NCBI GenBank assembly: GCA_015063495.1
Contig: SVUB01000003.1
Location: 1-47,266 of the forward strand
Source: Oscillospiraceae bacterium
Lineage (GTDB): Bacteria; Bacillota; Clostridia; Oscillospirales; CAG-272
Direction of reading: 5' to 3'
Length of the DNA stretch: 47,266 nt
Shown here: in pieces, positions 7,065 through 16,578 of the stretch
Layout of the letters: each line of letters starts with the position of its first letter
How positions within the stretch are numbered: the first letter of the stretch is position 1
Made by a program: the position numbers and the translations under genes
Notes under the pieces: generated by a model
Seen by the model: only the letters and a program-made list of their open reading frames with translations
Databases searched by the model: none
What the model was told of the DNA's origin: nothing

Positions 7065-10000
7065 ACAAAAGCCCCTCTCTTTGCGTCAATTCCTATCTCC
7101 GATAGCTTTTCGAGCACTTTATCAGCGATAATATCTCCGTATTCTTCAAGTTTATCTGCGGCGTTTTCGTCGCCCGAAATATTGAAGATAGGTGAAATTG
7201 AGATCTCGACGCGTCCGGCAGAATTGCCAATGCTCAATGATGAAGGAAGCACATCCGAAGAAAAAGAATTATATGTGTTTATAAGCGTTCGGAGCATCCG
7301 CTCTGTCTCAATGGCATTATATACGGCTTCTCCGCCTCCGAAGTCTATGATTTCGGGACCATTCTCTCCTACAATGTGGACACCCGGAGAGGCGTAATCT
7401 GTACCGCTTGCGTAACCGCTCGGCAACATAGACCACGTTCTCCATTCGTTCTCAAAATGCGAATTTTGCTTTTCCCATTGAATTTCCTTCTTGCCGAATA
7501 CAGATGCAAGGTCGTTAAGAATATCTGCGGCTTCCTCGGAGCCTTCAAGCAAAGCATTTATATAGGCATCCATAGATGCCTTTGCCGCCACTTCCATTTC
7601 CTCGGACAAATTGAGCTCTTCTACCGTCTCGCGCATCTGTTTTTCGATGGCTTGAAGCTCTTCTGACGTAGCTTGCGCAAGTGACTTTGCCGCTTCGTCC
7701 TGTTGTTCCTTCATTTTGCTGTAGTTTCCTACCATCAATCGGAGTTCCTCGTCAGAAGCTGCGGCCATACCGGCGATCGCATTCACACTGTCCGGACTTC
7801 CATCGGCAAAAGATGCTATGACTTCCGCAAGACCATCTATATCCTCACCTCTATCAAGAAGCTCGGACATATCTTTGTTATAATCGCTCCAATATGCAGC
7901 CTGAGTAGCAAGTGCGTTGTTGATATCCTCAATACTCTTCGGAACAACATCTGCGGCGTTGTCCCAAAGTGCAAACTGACCTGTGATACTCTCATATGCG
8001 GCATCGTAGATTTCCTGATATATCTCGATATAGGATTTCCCAAGTTCTTCGACTTTTGAAATCATATCACCGCTTGCTTCAACTGCGCTACGGGACATAC
8101 CCTCATATTTTTCCTCGAACTCTTCTACTACCCTGAGCGCTTTTTCATATTTAAAGATTATACCGTCTTCTTCAGATTTGTGAATATCACGGTAATCTTC
8201 CCAAGCTTTTTTAGCTTTATCACGTACTTCCGCAAGCCGATATGATTCTTCATTGAATTTTCGGAGATCATCATCAGTCATATTGAAGTTAGTCTCGTTT
8301 GCTTTGATATGATCGTTAAGGGCTTTTTCGGATTCGTCATATTCGTCTTTAAGACTTTGTAATTCTTTTATCGCATCCTCATAATCCTTCGAATATGCTC
8401 CGATATATCCCACGTTATCAACATAGTTATCCCAGTCCGCTTTATTGGTATCTTTAGCTGCCTCTGCTGCGGCGAGCTCACGAAGTTTTTCTGTGGGAAT
8501 ATTAAGCTTTCCTGTGATACTGTCAATCGTAAGCCCTAAATTTTCATATCGACTGTTAAGCTCGTCCACTATCGGTTTTATAAGTGCTTGCTTTCCAGCG
8601 ACTGTTTCAGATTCCATTCCAAGCTCTTCGAGCTTGTTAATAAGGGCTATGCTACTTTCATATTCATTATCAATGCTTTCGATGTTTTTTTCGTATTCTT
8701 CTGAAGTTGCATTGAGAATTTTTGCAATACTTATCAGTTCTTCCTTGTGAGCTTCTGCTGTCTGACGAGAAGCTTCATATTCTTCGGTTAGACTTTTTAT
8801 TTGCTCTTCGAGTAACCACGCTTCGTAAGTGTTTTCACCTTCAACTTCGGTAAGGGCTTGGTATTCGGCTTTCAGTGCGTCAAGTTCAATAGCCTGTTTG
8901 CGTGATGTTGCTGTTAAATCTTTATAGATTGCTGTTGCATCTTCGGCTTCTGATACTGTTGCTTCAACTATACCTGCAAGTCCGGCAATCACAGCGGTGA
9001 TAGCCAGTATAGGACCAATTCCGGGAATGGCACTTGACATAGCTACACCAAGACCTTTTAGAAGTGGGATAACCTTTGTTACTATACCTGTGAAAGCCAC
9101 AAAACCTGCCGTAGCGGTCCCCATAACAGTTGCACCTGCCGTAACTCCCCTTACGAGTTCCGGATGCTCATCTACGAAACCGGTAAGGGCCACAAGCGCC
9201 TCGTTCTCGACTTCCTTCAGCTTAGTATACATAGGCGCAAGCTGACCACCTACTGTATTCTTCAGCGCGGTCATATTACTGTTCTGTTTTTGCAGTTCGT
9301 CATCAAGAGCCATACAAGCGGCAAGTGTTTCGTCGTTCATGACGTATCCGGCTCTTTTAGCCTCTGCAGCATATTCTTTTATAACACCGGATCCTGCCGC
9401 AACGAGAGTATTCACCTGCTGAGCACTTCGGCCGAGCAGTTCTATCGCAACAGCGTCCCTCTCGGTCTCATTTTCCATAGCACCAAGAGCATCAATAACC
9501 TCCCAATATACCGTTTCGGAATCACGAAGCTGTCCGTCCGCATCGGTCACCTTTATACCAAGCTTTTCGTATGCCTCAACATAGCTCTCTGTACCGTCTC
9601 TTGCGGAGTTCATTGCGCGGATATTACGGCTCATAGTAGAGGTTAAGGTCTCTGCACTTACGTCTACAAGTTCGGCGGCATAATAAAATGCTTGCAGGTC
9701 CTCTGCAGCGATACTGTATTGAACAGATACCGTTCCGATTTCATCTGCATAAGATGCCGAGCCTTTGGTTAAGTCCACCATAAGGTCATAACCTTCTTTA
9801 AGCATTTTAAGAATACCCGCCGCTGCAAGGGCTTCTCCAACCTCCTTAAAAGCGTTAGCACCCTTATCGCCTAATTCTTCGCTTGATTCGGCGGTTTCAT
9901 CTTGCTTCTTTTTGAGGTCGCCTATTTTGCCTTGTATCTTGTCGATCTCGTCACCGAGAGCTTTTGTATTGATGCCTGCATCTTTAAGCTCTTTTCCCAT

Positions 10001-10366
10001 ATTTTTCAGAGCTTCACGGTTCTTTTCCTCTTGCTCGGCAGCACTTGACAGCTTTCTCTCAAGATCGAGTATCTTATTCGCGAGCTCCGAAGTGCCGGCG
10101 GCGTGCTGTCCGTTTTCCTTGGTCAGCGCTTGAAGCTCTCTCTTGAGATTGGATATCTGAGCTCTATAAGTGTCCTGCTGTTTAAGGCATTTAGCCATTG
10201 CCGCTTCTTGCTTCTGATAAGCGGATATATTGCTTTGCTGTTTACTGAGATTTTGAATTTCTTTTTGCGTTTCAATGAGGTTTTTTTGTGCTGTGCTAAA
10301 GGTGTTTCCAAAGCTCGAAGAAAGCTGTGCGCCTACCTTTAGCATCATTTCATATACGGTTGCCAA
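7061..10366 (-). CDS. T: Tail tape measure protein
   Basis: About 1,101 aa, the longest gene here. The N-terminal third is heptad-rich coiled coil (NLSKQQSNISAYQKQ, EIDKIQGKIGDLKKK). A hydrophobic Gly/Ala region around residues 410-470 (GVTAGATVMGTATAGFVAFTG) is typical of tape measures, followed by more helices. The C-terminus has GYASGTDYASPGVHIVGENG and GPEIIDFGGGEAVYN, a common tape-measure ending. The tracked ATG (10399) lies inside the E' reading frame. A TTG at 10366 follows GAGGTGA at good spacing, just after the E' stop, and is the better start. It sets tail length. Confidence 0.9.
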   Translation of the reverse strand: MATVYEMMLKVGAQLSSSFGNTFSTAQKNLIETQKEIQNLSKQQSNISAYQKQEAAMAKCLKQQDTYRAQISNLKRELQALTKENGQHAAGTSELANKILDLERKLSSAAEQEEKNREALKNMGKELKDAGINTKALGDEIDKIQGKIGDLKKKQDETAESSEELGDKGANAFKEVGEALAAAGILKMLKEGYDLMVDLTKGSASYADEIGTVSVQYSIAAEDLQAFYYAAELVDVSAETLTSTMSRNIRAMNSARDGTESYVEAYEKLGIKVTDADGQLRDSETVYWEVIDALGAMENETERDAVAIELLGRSAQQVNTLVAAGSGVIKEYAAEAKRAGYVMNDETLAACMALDDELQKQNSNMTALKNTVGGQLAPMYTKLKEVENEALVALTGFVDEHPELVRGVTAGATVMGTATAGFVAFTGIVTKVIPLLKGLGVAMSSAIPGIGPILAITAVIAGLAGIVEATVSEAEDATAIYKDLTATSRKQAIELDALKAEYQALTEVEGENTYEAWLLEEQIKSLTEEYEASRQTAEAHKEELISIAKILNATSEEYEKNIESIDNEYESSIALINKLEELGMESETVAGKQALIKPIVDELNSRYENLGLTIDSITGKLNIPTEKLRELAAAEAAKDTNKADWDNYVDNVGYIGAYSKDYEDAIKELQSLKDEYDESEKALNDHIKANETNFNMTDDDLRKFNEESYRLAEVRDKAKKAWEDYRDIHKSEEDGIIFKYEKALRVVEEFEEKYEGMSRSAVEASGDMISKVEELGKSYIEIYQEIYDAAYESITGQFALWDNAADVVPKSIEDINNALATQAAYWSDYNKDMSELLDRGEDIDGLAEVIASFADGSPDSVNAIAGMAAASDEELRLMVGNYSKMKEQQDEAAKSLAQATSEELQAIEKQMRETVEELNLSEEMEVAAKASMDAYINALLEGSEEAADILNDLASVFGKKEIQWEKQNSHFENEWRTWSMLPSGYASGTDYASPGVHIVGENGPEIIDFGGGEAVYNAIETERMLRTLINTYNSFSSDVLPSSLSIGNSAGRVEISISPIFNISGDENAADKLEEYGDIIADKVLEKLSEIGIDAKRGAFV

Positions 10367-10370
10367 ATCT

Positions 10371-10933
10371 TCACCTCTTGTTCTTTGTTTCTTCCGCAAG
10401 GTCTATGTATGATCTTGCCCATTCTTTAAGTTCTCGCAAAGGCAGAGAAAGCCAATACGGAACCGGTGTATGTGTTTCTCTCGACAATATCAAGCATAGC
10501 CTCATAAGTTCGTCGCAGCTGTCGTTTTTTACAACTCCGACTTCAGCAAAAAAGCCTTTGCCCTGCCTGTGAGCTTATTGAAATCATACATCGACACGTT
10601 ATCAAAGAAATCTGCGCCGATTTTTTCCTCGCAAGCCCTCACAACTACTCTTACAAGATATTCCTCGGAGAGCGTCGGAACGAGCACGGTTATACCGAGG
10701 GTCTGAAGCTCTCTGCTTATAGCCCTTGAATCTTTTCCTGTGAGCTTATCAAAGTCTATATTGAGGGCCTTTATCTCGGTTTCGCCGTATTTAACAGGCT
10801 TTTTCAGTGTATACGTAAGCCTTGTTCCTACGTTTTCTATATCATCGGTCTCTTCGTTAAAATTATCGAGAATCTTATTATCTTCATCATCGGTCTCTTC
10901 GTTAAAATTATCGAGAATCTTATTTTCTTCCAT
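10371..10933 (-). CDS. E: Tail assembly chaperone E/E' made by -1 frameshift
   Basis: The zero-frame product (10529-10933, 134 aa) ends ...AFLLKSEL. A T TTT TTG slippery heptamer at 10553-10547 lies near its end. A -1 slip there opens 58 further codons (GVVKNDSCDELMRLC..., THTPVPYWLSLPLRELKEW...) that end at a TGA at 10371, just before the tape measure start. This is the conserved gpE/E+E' (lambda G/GT) arrangement, which guides tape measure folding and tube assembly. The N-terminus carries a near-exact 15-residue tandem repeat (ENKILDNFNEETDDE twice). Translation of the frameshift is inferred from sequence alone. Confidence 0.85.
10842..10931 (-). repeat. 45-bp tandem duplication in chaperone gene
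   Basis: Two copies of a 45-base unit with an exact 45-base offset encode NKILDNFNEETDD twice in the acidic N-terminus of the tail chaperone. The length is a multiple of three, so frame is kept. The copies are almost identical, which suggests a recent slippage duplication. Confidence 0.85.
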
Positions 10934-10996
10934 GGTTATAACTCCTTTATAAATAAATTTCGGAGAAGGGCTTTTGCCCTCCTCCGTTTCAAAAAA

Positions 10997-11509
10997 TTAC
11001 TTACCGAGCGCACTGCGCACTTCGGCGAGACTGTCGGTGCCGTCTGCACCAACGTCTTTAAAGTTTACGGGATCTATATCGCGGACGAGAATGCCGTCGA
11101 TATAGTCCTTGCGAGCGAGTACGCTGTATTCGCCCGAAATGCTCTGAGGAGTAGCGGGAGCAACGTCACCGCCACCGAGCTTCTTGGGAATGATATCAAG
11201 GATATGCTTATACGCTTTAACCTTGAGAGCCCCGGACGTACTATCATATTCTTCGTGTGCCGCACGGAGATCTATCGTATGCTTGCGGTTTTCTGCGAGC
11301 TTATATGCCGCTTCGGTCGCATCAGTAAATGTTATTGTGGCGGTCATTGCGTTTCTGTGTCCGGGTACGGGAAGATCTATATCACCTGCAATGCCTGCGC
11401 CGTTTACGGTAAAAGTCTTATTTTCGGTATCGGGAAGCGTTACCTTCGCAACTCCGAGATATTCACTGCCGTTTTCATATACGGCAAAATTTATTACACC
11501 GGCTTTCAT
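10997..11509 (-). CDS. FII: Major tail tube protein (FII family)
   Basis: 170 aa, usual length for P2 FII tube proteins. It shows the expected order: MKAGVINFAVYENGSEYLGVAKVTLP, a central GAGIAGDIDLPVPGHRNAMTATI, then AHEEYDSTSGALKVKAYKH and VNFKDVGADG. It lies directly after the sheath gene and before the chaperone. It polymerises inside the sheath to form the DNA channel. Confidence 0.9.
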   Translation of the reverse strand: MKAGVINFAVYENGSEYLGVAKVTLPDTENKTFTVNGAGIAGDIDLPVPGHRNAMTATITFTDATEAAYKLAENRKHTIDLRAAHEEYDSTSGALKVKAYKHILDIIPKKLGGGDVAPATPQSISGEYSVLARKDYIDGILVRDIDPVNFKDVGADGTDSLAEVRSALGK

Positions 11510-11521
11510 TTGTTACCTCCT

Positions 11522-12943
11522 TTAACCGTTAAGCGAAGATACGAGAGTATCTACGTCAAATTCGGAATACATATTGATCTGCTGCATAGGTACGGGCGAT
11601 GCGAACGTGGTATCAAGACGGATCTTTCCTCCAACGAGAGAAGCCGCAGGGTTATTGTCCGCGATATACTCGATCTGTCCACCATAGAGCTTGCCCTCGT
11701 GAATAAGTCCAGCCAGCCAAGAATTAAAGCTGTTGACAATAGAGTCGATCCTGACTCTCGTCATAGGCTTATCTATCTCGCTCCAGAAAGTATTTGTGAA
11801 GGTGTTATTTATCCAGTCATGCATACGGTTTGTGCAAATAAAGTATTCTGCAACGTCCGCACTTGCGGGATAGCACGCTGTATGATTGCCCCAAAGCACC
11901 CAACCGTCGAAATTGAATGCTGTTACTACACCTGCGGTAGTAGATACGATATCTGCCTGTGCAAGTGTCAGGTTGATATCCTCACCTGCTTCGTTGCAAA
12001 GTCCGGATATGGAAAGAGATTTGTTTGAGGGGGATTCATAAGGACATCCGCCGTTTTCGGTGTCAACGCTTGCAATTTGGCCGCATACGATAACCGACAT
12101 ATCGAAGAGATAGTCGCCAACCTTAGCGATACCCCAAGCGTCTATCATATTTTCATCCGTATATCCGTTATCGTTCTTCCACTTAAGTACCTTATCGTAT
12201 GTAGGTGCGCCTGTAGCAGAGCTGTCGATATCGCATACAGCCTTGCCATAGAATAGACCACCGATAGAAGGTGCCTTTGCTGCCATAACCGCTGCAACGC
12301 TGGGAAGCTTGGAATAACCGGGAGCGCAGATAAGATCGGGAATGATACCGAGAACTGTCTTGCAGAGATCAGCCTTCTCGATAGCCGCTTCAATATCAGT
12401 TGCTTTGATTGCAGAAGGATCTGCGGTCTTGCCCGATACGGTAAGAGATGTCGCTTCATAACCTGCGCCTTCCTTCAAAAGCTCTATAAAACATCCGTCA
12501 TCATAGATGATCTCATAGTCTGTACCCTCTGAAAGGGCCGTTTCCCCCGCCTTAACGATAAGATCGGTGGCTATAACGTCTGCAGAAAGCTTTGCAATAT
12601 GATTTTCGACCTCAACAGAAGTCTCAGCCATCGCCTCTGTGTGCTTTGAAGGATCAAAGACATTGATAAAGATCGCTGGGGACATTCCAAAAAGCTTGAA
12701 ATGCGAATACATAGCCTGACAGAGGTTCCATTTAGGAGAAAAATCGGAATTTCTCCATTCGTTGCTATATCCGCCCTTTTCCTTTGCCTCCGCAAAGCTC
12801 GTTGCAAGGACGGGAGTATCGACATAGCCTGCCGCCATATGACAAGGCCACGCTCCGATGAAAAGCGGAATACCTACAGCTGCAGTCTTTACAGCTGAAA
12901 AGGATGTGTCGCTTTTGTAAGTGTTGATTCCATGGTTAAGCAT
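11522..12943 (-). CDS. FI: Contractile tail sheath protein (FI family)
   Basis: 473 aa. The N-terminus (MLNHGINTYKSDTSF...AVGIPLFIGAWP) and the domain ICAPGYSKLPSVAAVMAAKAP are typical of phage sheath subtilisin-like fold proteins. The C-terminal DWINNTFTNTFWSEIDKPMTRVRIDSIVNSFNSW region is the conserved sheath handshake domain. It makes the tail contractile, placing the phage among myoviruses. The tube gene follows after 12 bases. Confidence 0.92.
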   Translation of the reverse strand: MLNHGINTYKSDTSFSAVKTAAVGIPLFIGAWPCHMAAGYVDTPVLATSFAEAKEKGGYSNEWRNSDFSPKWNLCQAMYSHFKLFGMSPAIFINVFDPSKHTEAMAETSVEVENHIAKLSADVIATDLIVKAGETALSEGTDYEIIYDDGCFIELLKEGAGYEATSLTVSGKTADPSAIKATDIEAAIEKADLCKTVLGIIPDLICAPGYSKLPSVAAVMAAKAPSIGGLFYGKAVCDIDSSATGAPTYDKVLKWKNDNGYTDENMIDAWGIAKVGDYLFDMSVIVCGQIASVDTENGGCPYESPSNKSLSISGLCNEAGEDINLTLAQADIVSTTAGVVTAFNFDGWVLWGNHTACYPASADVAEYFICTNRMHDWINNTFTNTFWSEIDKPMTRVRIDSIVNSFNSWLAGLIHEGKLYGGQIEYIADNNPAASLVGGKIRLDTTFASPVPMQQINMYSEFDVDTLVSSLNG

Positions 12944-12949
12944 AGATTA

Positions 12950-13237
12950 TCATTCCTTTCTTGTAAGTTTTTCGACAACCGCACGGTAAGCAAGGCTTAC
13001 AGTGTTGCCGCCTTCTTTGATTTTCTTTTTTGCGGACATTATATCGCTATCCGCTACGATAAGCCTTTCTATCTTGGAGCAAAATTCAATTGCGGCAGAA
13101 TTCTTTTTTAGCGCCTCCTCTCGGGTACCTGCAAAAATGCTGCCGTTTTGAATAACGCCTCTGATAGAAGGCCCAATATAAACATAAATACCGCTTTTTT
13201 CTTCGGAAGCGGTATTTTTCTTTAAGGTTTTAGCCAT
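12950..13237 (-). CDS. Small tail-region protein upstream of sheath
   Basis: 95 aa with a Lys-rich N-terminus, then SGIYVYIGPSIRGVIQNGSIFAGTREE and a basic helical C-terminus. Proteins of this pattern commonly sit just before the sheath gene in clostridial contractile-tail phages. The function is unknown. The ATG lies 16 bases inside the tail terminator gene. Confidence 0.7.
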   Translation of the reverse strand: MAKTLKKNTASEEKSGIYVYIGPSIRGVIQNGSIFAGTREEALKKNSAAIEFCSKIERLIVADSDIMSAKKKIKEGGNTVSLAYRAVVEKLTRKE

Positions 13238-13719
13238 GTTTCGGCCTCTCTTTCTATGGGTGGAATTAAAAATGTACCTATCATCTCTCCGGCATAGTAA
13301 GGAGCTGTATCCTCGTTATAGATAAGCCATTCAAGTTTTTCCTCGGTGTCGAGTTTGAAGCACCCACCTATTACGATGTGACGCAAGAGATCCATACGAA
13401 CCTTTTCTATGACATTGAGCAAGGCCACTGCGCCCTCCTGTTCATCTTCATGGTAAACGCAAAATATCAAGCGTATATTGACCGACGCCTGAGCGTTTTC
13501 ACCTTTTACTTGCTTGTGTGCACCGTTTTCAAGCTGTATGATGATATAGGGGGCTTTCTTTTTCGCTTCTCCGCTGCTGTCAAGGCGAAGTTTATAGACA
13601 TTCGGAGCTCGGAAGATCTCTTCCGTATCTCCCTCCTGTACCCTCTCGGGCAGAGAAAAATCCTTCACCGAATTTTCAATGAAAGATTTTAGTTTATCAA
13701 TGAGTATAGCTGCTGTCAT
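13222..13719 (-). CDS. Tail terminator/completion protein
   Basis: 165 aa. An N-terminal helix (ILIDKLKSFIENSV) is followed by APYIIIQLENGAHKQV and ...ASVNIRLIFCVYHEDEQ, then a helix. This is the alpha/beta layout of tail terminators such as lambda gpU-type proteins, with the usual place between gpZ-like and sheath genes. It caps the tube and joins it to the head. The start overlaps gpZ by 4 bases (ATGA). Confidence 0.65.
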   Translation of the reverse strand: MTAAILIDKLKSFIENSVKDFSLPERVQEGDTEEIFRAPNVYKLRLDSSGEAKKKAPYIIIQLENGAHKQVKGENAQASVNIRLIFCVYHEDEQEGAVALLNVIEKVRMDLLRHIVIGGCFKLDTEEKLEWLIYNEDTAPYYAGEMIGTFLIPPIEREAETWLKP

Positions 13720-14327
13720 TGTTTACCCTCCCAACCGTTCATTACTCGCAGCATTTCATGCTCGATTCTTTTGTCAAATGTTTCTCGCATATGATTTGCG
13801 ATCGACTCCGAAACATCATCGTTTGCATCCATCATCTGGGGTGTAGCGGGGCCGTATAACTGACGCAAAGGGAAACGTGCATCTCCCTTTCGTTCATAGA
13901 TGCCTACTACACCGCCAAACATAGCAGTAAATGCATTGTTCAGAGTTTCACGAGCGGATGAACGTTTTACTCTGGATACTACCTTGCCGTCTTTATCATA
14001 ATGGGTGTCAAAACGCACAAGCGGAATATGGGTGCCGTGATATTTGATGCTTACCTCAGTACCTGCCGACGTAGCACTTATCTGCTTACTCGACTTTGTG
14101 TATTCCTTAAAATCCGATGCGCCGATATGATACTCACTTCTGACTGCTCGTGCGGCAAAGGCTTCACCCGAAGATGAAGCCCTTTTAAGTGCTGAGCCTA
14201 TTGCTTTCTTTGCGCCTCCGGGAATACCTGCAAGGATCTTTGTTACACGGTCGAGGGATGTTGCACCGATATCATCTATCCATATCTCGCGGTCTTTATT
14301 TCCTGATGAACTATACACATTACTCAT
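13716..14327 (-). CDS. Minor tail protein Z-like (neck)
   Basis: 203 aa. The start is reassigned to the ATG at 14327 (MSNVYSSSGNKDR), which has GGAGG at good spacing. The IPGGAKKAIGSALKRASSSGEAFAARAVR and ARFPLRQLYGPATPQMM segments are the hallmark of the lambda gpZ family ('prophage minor tail protein Z'). It acts at the head-tail joint or tail completion. Confidence 0.8.
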   Translation of the reverse strand: MSNVYSSSGNKDREIWIDDIGATSLDRVTKILAGIPGGAKKAIGSALKRASSSGEAFAARAVRSEYHIGASDFKEYTKSSKQISATSAGTEVSIKYHGTHIPLVRFDTHYDKDGKVVSRVKRSSARETLNNAFTAMFGGVVGIYERKGDARFPLRQLYGPATPQMMDANDDVSESIANHMRETFDKRIEHEMLRVMNGWEGKQ

Positions 14328-14679
14328 CGTAAGCCTCCAATTCAAGGGTCACCATGCCAACCTCGCATTTTGAGGTAGCTATCTTGAAAACCGAAAAGAG
14401 CGGTTTACCGAGCGCTTTTCCCGTATCTAAAGATATTCTCTGACCTTTTTCGGGCGTTCTTCCTCCGAGATCGCTCTTTGCAACATAAAGGACTGCGGTT
14501 ATTCCGAAAGTCCCCTCCATATTCCGCACTTTTTTGTCGAGTTCTTTGACTTTTATAAAGAGGACGGAAATATCAGCGTATTCCTTGCCGTCATACCTTA
14601 CCGTGTGTTTTTCGGCAAATTCTGAATCGTTTAAGAATATGGCTTTATTATCTGCCTCTACCATGTCTTTGAAACTCAT
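14320..14679 (-). CDS. Head-tail attachment protein
   Basis: 119 aa with a short helix (SFKDMVEADNKAIFLNDSEFAEKHT), then a beta-rich domain (VRYDGKEYADISVLF...). This resembles the lambda FII/Phage_attach type with its 'FlNp.EFae.htv.y.G' start. Position between capsid and gpZ supports a head-completion role. It overlaps both neighbours by a few bases. Confidence 0.65.
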   Translation of the reverse strand: MSFKDMVEADNKAIFLNDSEFAEKHTVRYDGKEYADISVLFIKVKELDKKVRNMEGTFGITAVLYVAKSDLGGRTPEKGQRISLDTGKALGKPLFSVFKIATSKCEVGMVTLELEAYDE

Positions 14680-15071
14680 AAAACGGGGCTCTCCACGTCA
14701 AGAGTGGGGATTTCATTCGCTTCATTAAGAAGATTTGCCATATCCTCTTTTGAACTGCCGAACGGAATTGTAACTCCGAGTTCCTTGGCGGCTTTTCTTA
14801 AATCACCAACTGACATATCGGGACTATAAGTGATTTTTGAAGCATTCTCCGGCGTAGAAGCTGAATTTTCGATATCCTCGTTATCGGGAACGGCGTTACT
14901 TTTCTTATGAAATTCGGGTGTTCCGTCAACATACATCGCCACCCCCAGAGATACAAGGCGCTCCGCTTCTGCATCGCTGACCTCGAAAGGCGGGTCTTTC
15001 TCACTTTTCGGAATGTTCAAAATGCCCTCTCTGTGACCATAGCAACCGCTGATTATTTTGATCTTACTCAT
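14676..15071 (-). CDS. Head-region protein with C-terminal HeH/SAP-like domain
   Basis: 131 aa. The N-terminus (KIKIISGCYGHREG..., EAERLVSLGVA) resembles small phage proteins found just after the capsid gene. The C-terminal ~40 residues (DMSVGDLRKAAKELGVTIP...SKEDMANLLNEA) have the helix-extended-helix/SAP-like pattern that can bind nucleic acid. Lambda gpFI occupies the equivalent place and aids packaging, but homology to FI is not shown here. Confidence 0.6.
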   Translation of the reverse strand: MSKIKIISGCYGHREGILNIPKSEKDPPFEVSDAEAERLVSLGVAMYVDGTPEFHKKSNAVPDNEDIENSASTPENASKITYSPDMSVGDLRKAAKELGVTIPFGSSKEDMANLLNEANEIPTLDVESPVL

Positions 15072-15097
15072 TGTCTTGCTCCTTTCAATCGTTAGCT

Positions 15098-16177
15098 TTA
15101 AGCTATTACATTTTCTGCGTAGATATAGGGGCAGTAGTTCTTAGGGGCAGCCAGAGGTCTGCACGCAAGGCGGAGCTTGCGGATATCTCTGTCACTGTCA
15201 ACATGGAACTTCGGTACACGGGATGCCGCATATGTAGAGTAGTCCGTAGAACCGTGGTCGATCTGTGTTACCTGACCGTACATCATATGACCACAAGCAG
15301 GAGCTGTGACCATTGCGGATGTAGCCGGGAAATACTTCTGTTCAACGTCGTTTTCGTCAACGTAGCTCTCGTCAACGCTGATGAGATTGAGCTTGAAGCC
15401 ACCGAAGTTAAGCGTTCCCATATAAACAACGCCATCATAAGGTGCGAGTTCCTGCTCTATCTGACCTATAATAACACCGCTATTCTTATCGAGGAGCTTC
15501 TGAACCTTCTCAATGTTGAGAATAGCATCTGCAACGTTCGTGCCGAGCACAAGATCAGCCGCACGGAGACCACGCTTTGAAAGCATGCGACACATATTCT
15601 TTACGTCACCGAAGAAATCTCCGTTAGCAGAGTTCCAAGTGTTCGTAACGGTGTACTTATGCTCACCGGCTTTACCTTCATGGAACTGGATATAGTGCTT
15701 CTCGCCCTTTGTTTTCTCGTCGATGTATTCCTGTATTTCGCAGGCATTGTTTATCATCGTCTGAACTGCCATCCACTCTTCACGACGCGCAATGCGACTG
15801 TCGAGGTCTGTAAGGTCTTTGAGCTGAAGCTGTGCTGCACGCTGTGCGGGAGTCTGGCCGGGATAAAGAGCTTCGCCGAAACCTCTCTTGTTGAGATCAT
15901 CAAGAGTGAGCATACGGGAAGGTGCAATATATGCAGGCTCGTACTCGTTGATAGTGAAACCGAGTCTTTCGACAGGAATGTCGCCGACTCTGGGCGAAAC
16001 ATAGCAAGCCATCTTGCGGTCGCCCTTCTTATATTCGGTCAGGACCTTATCGCAAGCGAATATGTCGCTTGCTCCGGTGGGGAAATAACGATCACGGAAG
16101 AATGATGCCTGAGGCACTATTTCTTCGGCAAGTGCGATCAGCGTATAAGTATCAAAAAAGTTAATTGTTCCGGGCAT
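15098..16177 (-). CDS. E: Major capsid protein (lambda gpE family)
   Basis: 359 aa, typical of the lambda gpE capsid family. It starts FFDTYTLIALAEEIVPQASFFRDRYFPTG and contains VGDIPVERLGFTINEYEPAYIAPSRMLTLDDLNKRG and RIARREEWMAVQTM, all family signatures. HK97-fold shell protein. It follows the decoration protein, as in lambda (D-E order). The gene symbol duplicates the tail chaperone letter because lambda and P2 nomenclatures differ. Confidence 0.92.
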   Translation of the reverse strand: MPGTINFFDTYTLIALAEEIVPQASFFRDRYFPTGASDIFACDKVLTEYKKGDRKMACYVSPRVGDIPVERLGFTINEYEPAYIAPSRMLTLDDLNKRGFGEALYPGQTPAQRAAQLQLKDLTDLDSRIARREEWMAVQTMINNACEIQEYIDEKTKGEKHYIQFHEGKAGEHKYTVTNTWNSANGDFFGDVKNMCRMLSKRGLRAADLVLGTNVADAILNIEKVQKLLDKNSGVIIGQIEQELAPYDGVVYMGTLNFGGFKLNLISVDESYVDENDVEQKYFPATSAMVTAPACGHMMYGQVTQIDHGSTDYSTYAASRVPKFHVDSDRDIRKLRLACRPLAAPKNYCPYIYAENVIA

Positions 16178-16191
16178 TGTTTTGCACCTCC

Positions 16192-16563
16192 TTAAATGTC
16201 AGAAGCGTTCTTGAACACGATTCCGTATTTACGGAGTGCGTCAATATCTTCTGCTGTTATCGTGTAATCATCTGCGACGGTTGTCTTATCGAGATCAAAG
16301 CAACCGGCTGTATAAACAGCGGTTTCAACATCTGAAGCACCAACCGTAACGTCGTCACAAAGAATAGAGTTGACCGTACCCTCGCCTGAACCAAGGACGA
16401 TGAGCTTGCCGTCTGCATTCTTTGAGAGAATAGTACCGCGTTTGAGAACGGTTTCCTTTTCAAGTGCGGCAATAGTACCGCCTCTTACTTCTGTACGAGG
16501 GGTAAGATCGGAAATGAGACCGTCATAGTTCATTTCACCGACATTTCTGTAAAGATCACTCAT
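16192..16563 (-). CDS. D: Head decoration protein (lambda gpD family)
   Basis: 123 aa. GGTIAALEKETVLKRGTILSKNADGKLIVLG and SILCDDVTVGASDVETAVYTAGCFD match the gpD decoration family (HDPD), including the hydrophobic core of the trimer fold. It stabilises the expanded capsid. It lies between protease/scaffold and capsid genes. Confidence 0.9.
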   Translation of the reverse strand: MSDLYRNVGEMNYDGLISDLTPRTEVRGGTIAALEKETVLKRGTILSKNADGKLIVLGSGEGTVNSILCDDVTVGASDVETAVYTAGCFDLDKTTVADDYTITAEDIDALRKYGIVFKNASDI

Positions 16564-16578
16564 ATTGGTATCCTCCTT

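Noticed and set aside
11204-12028. 274-aa plus-strand ORF
   Set aside because: It lies opposite the sheath and tube genes, with no ribosome site and no recognisable protein pattern.
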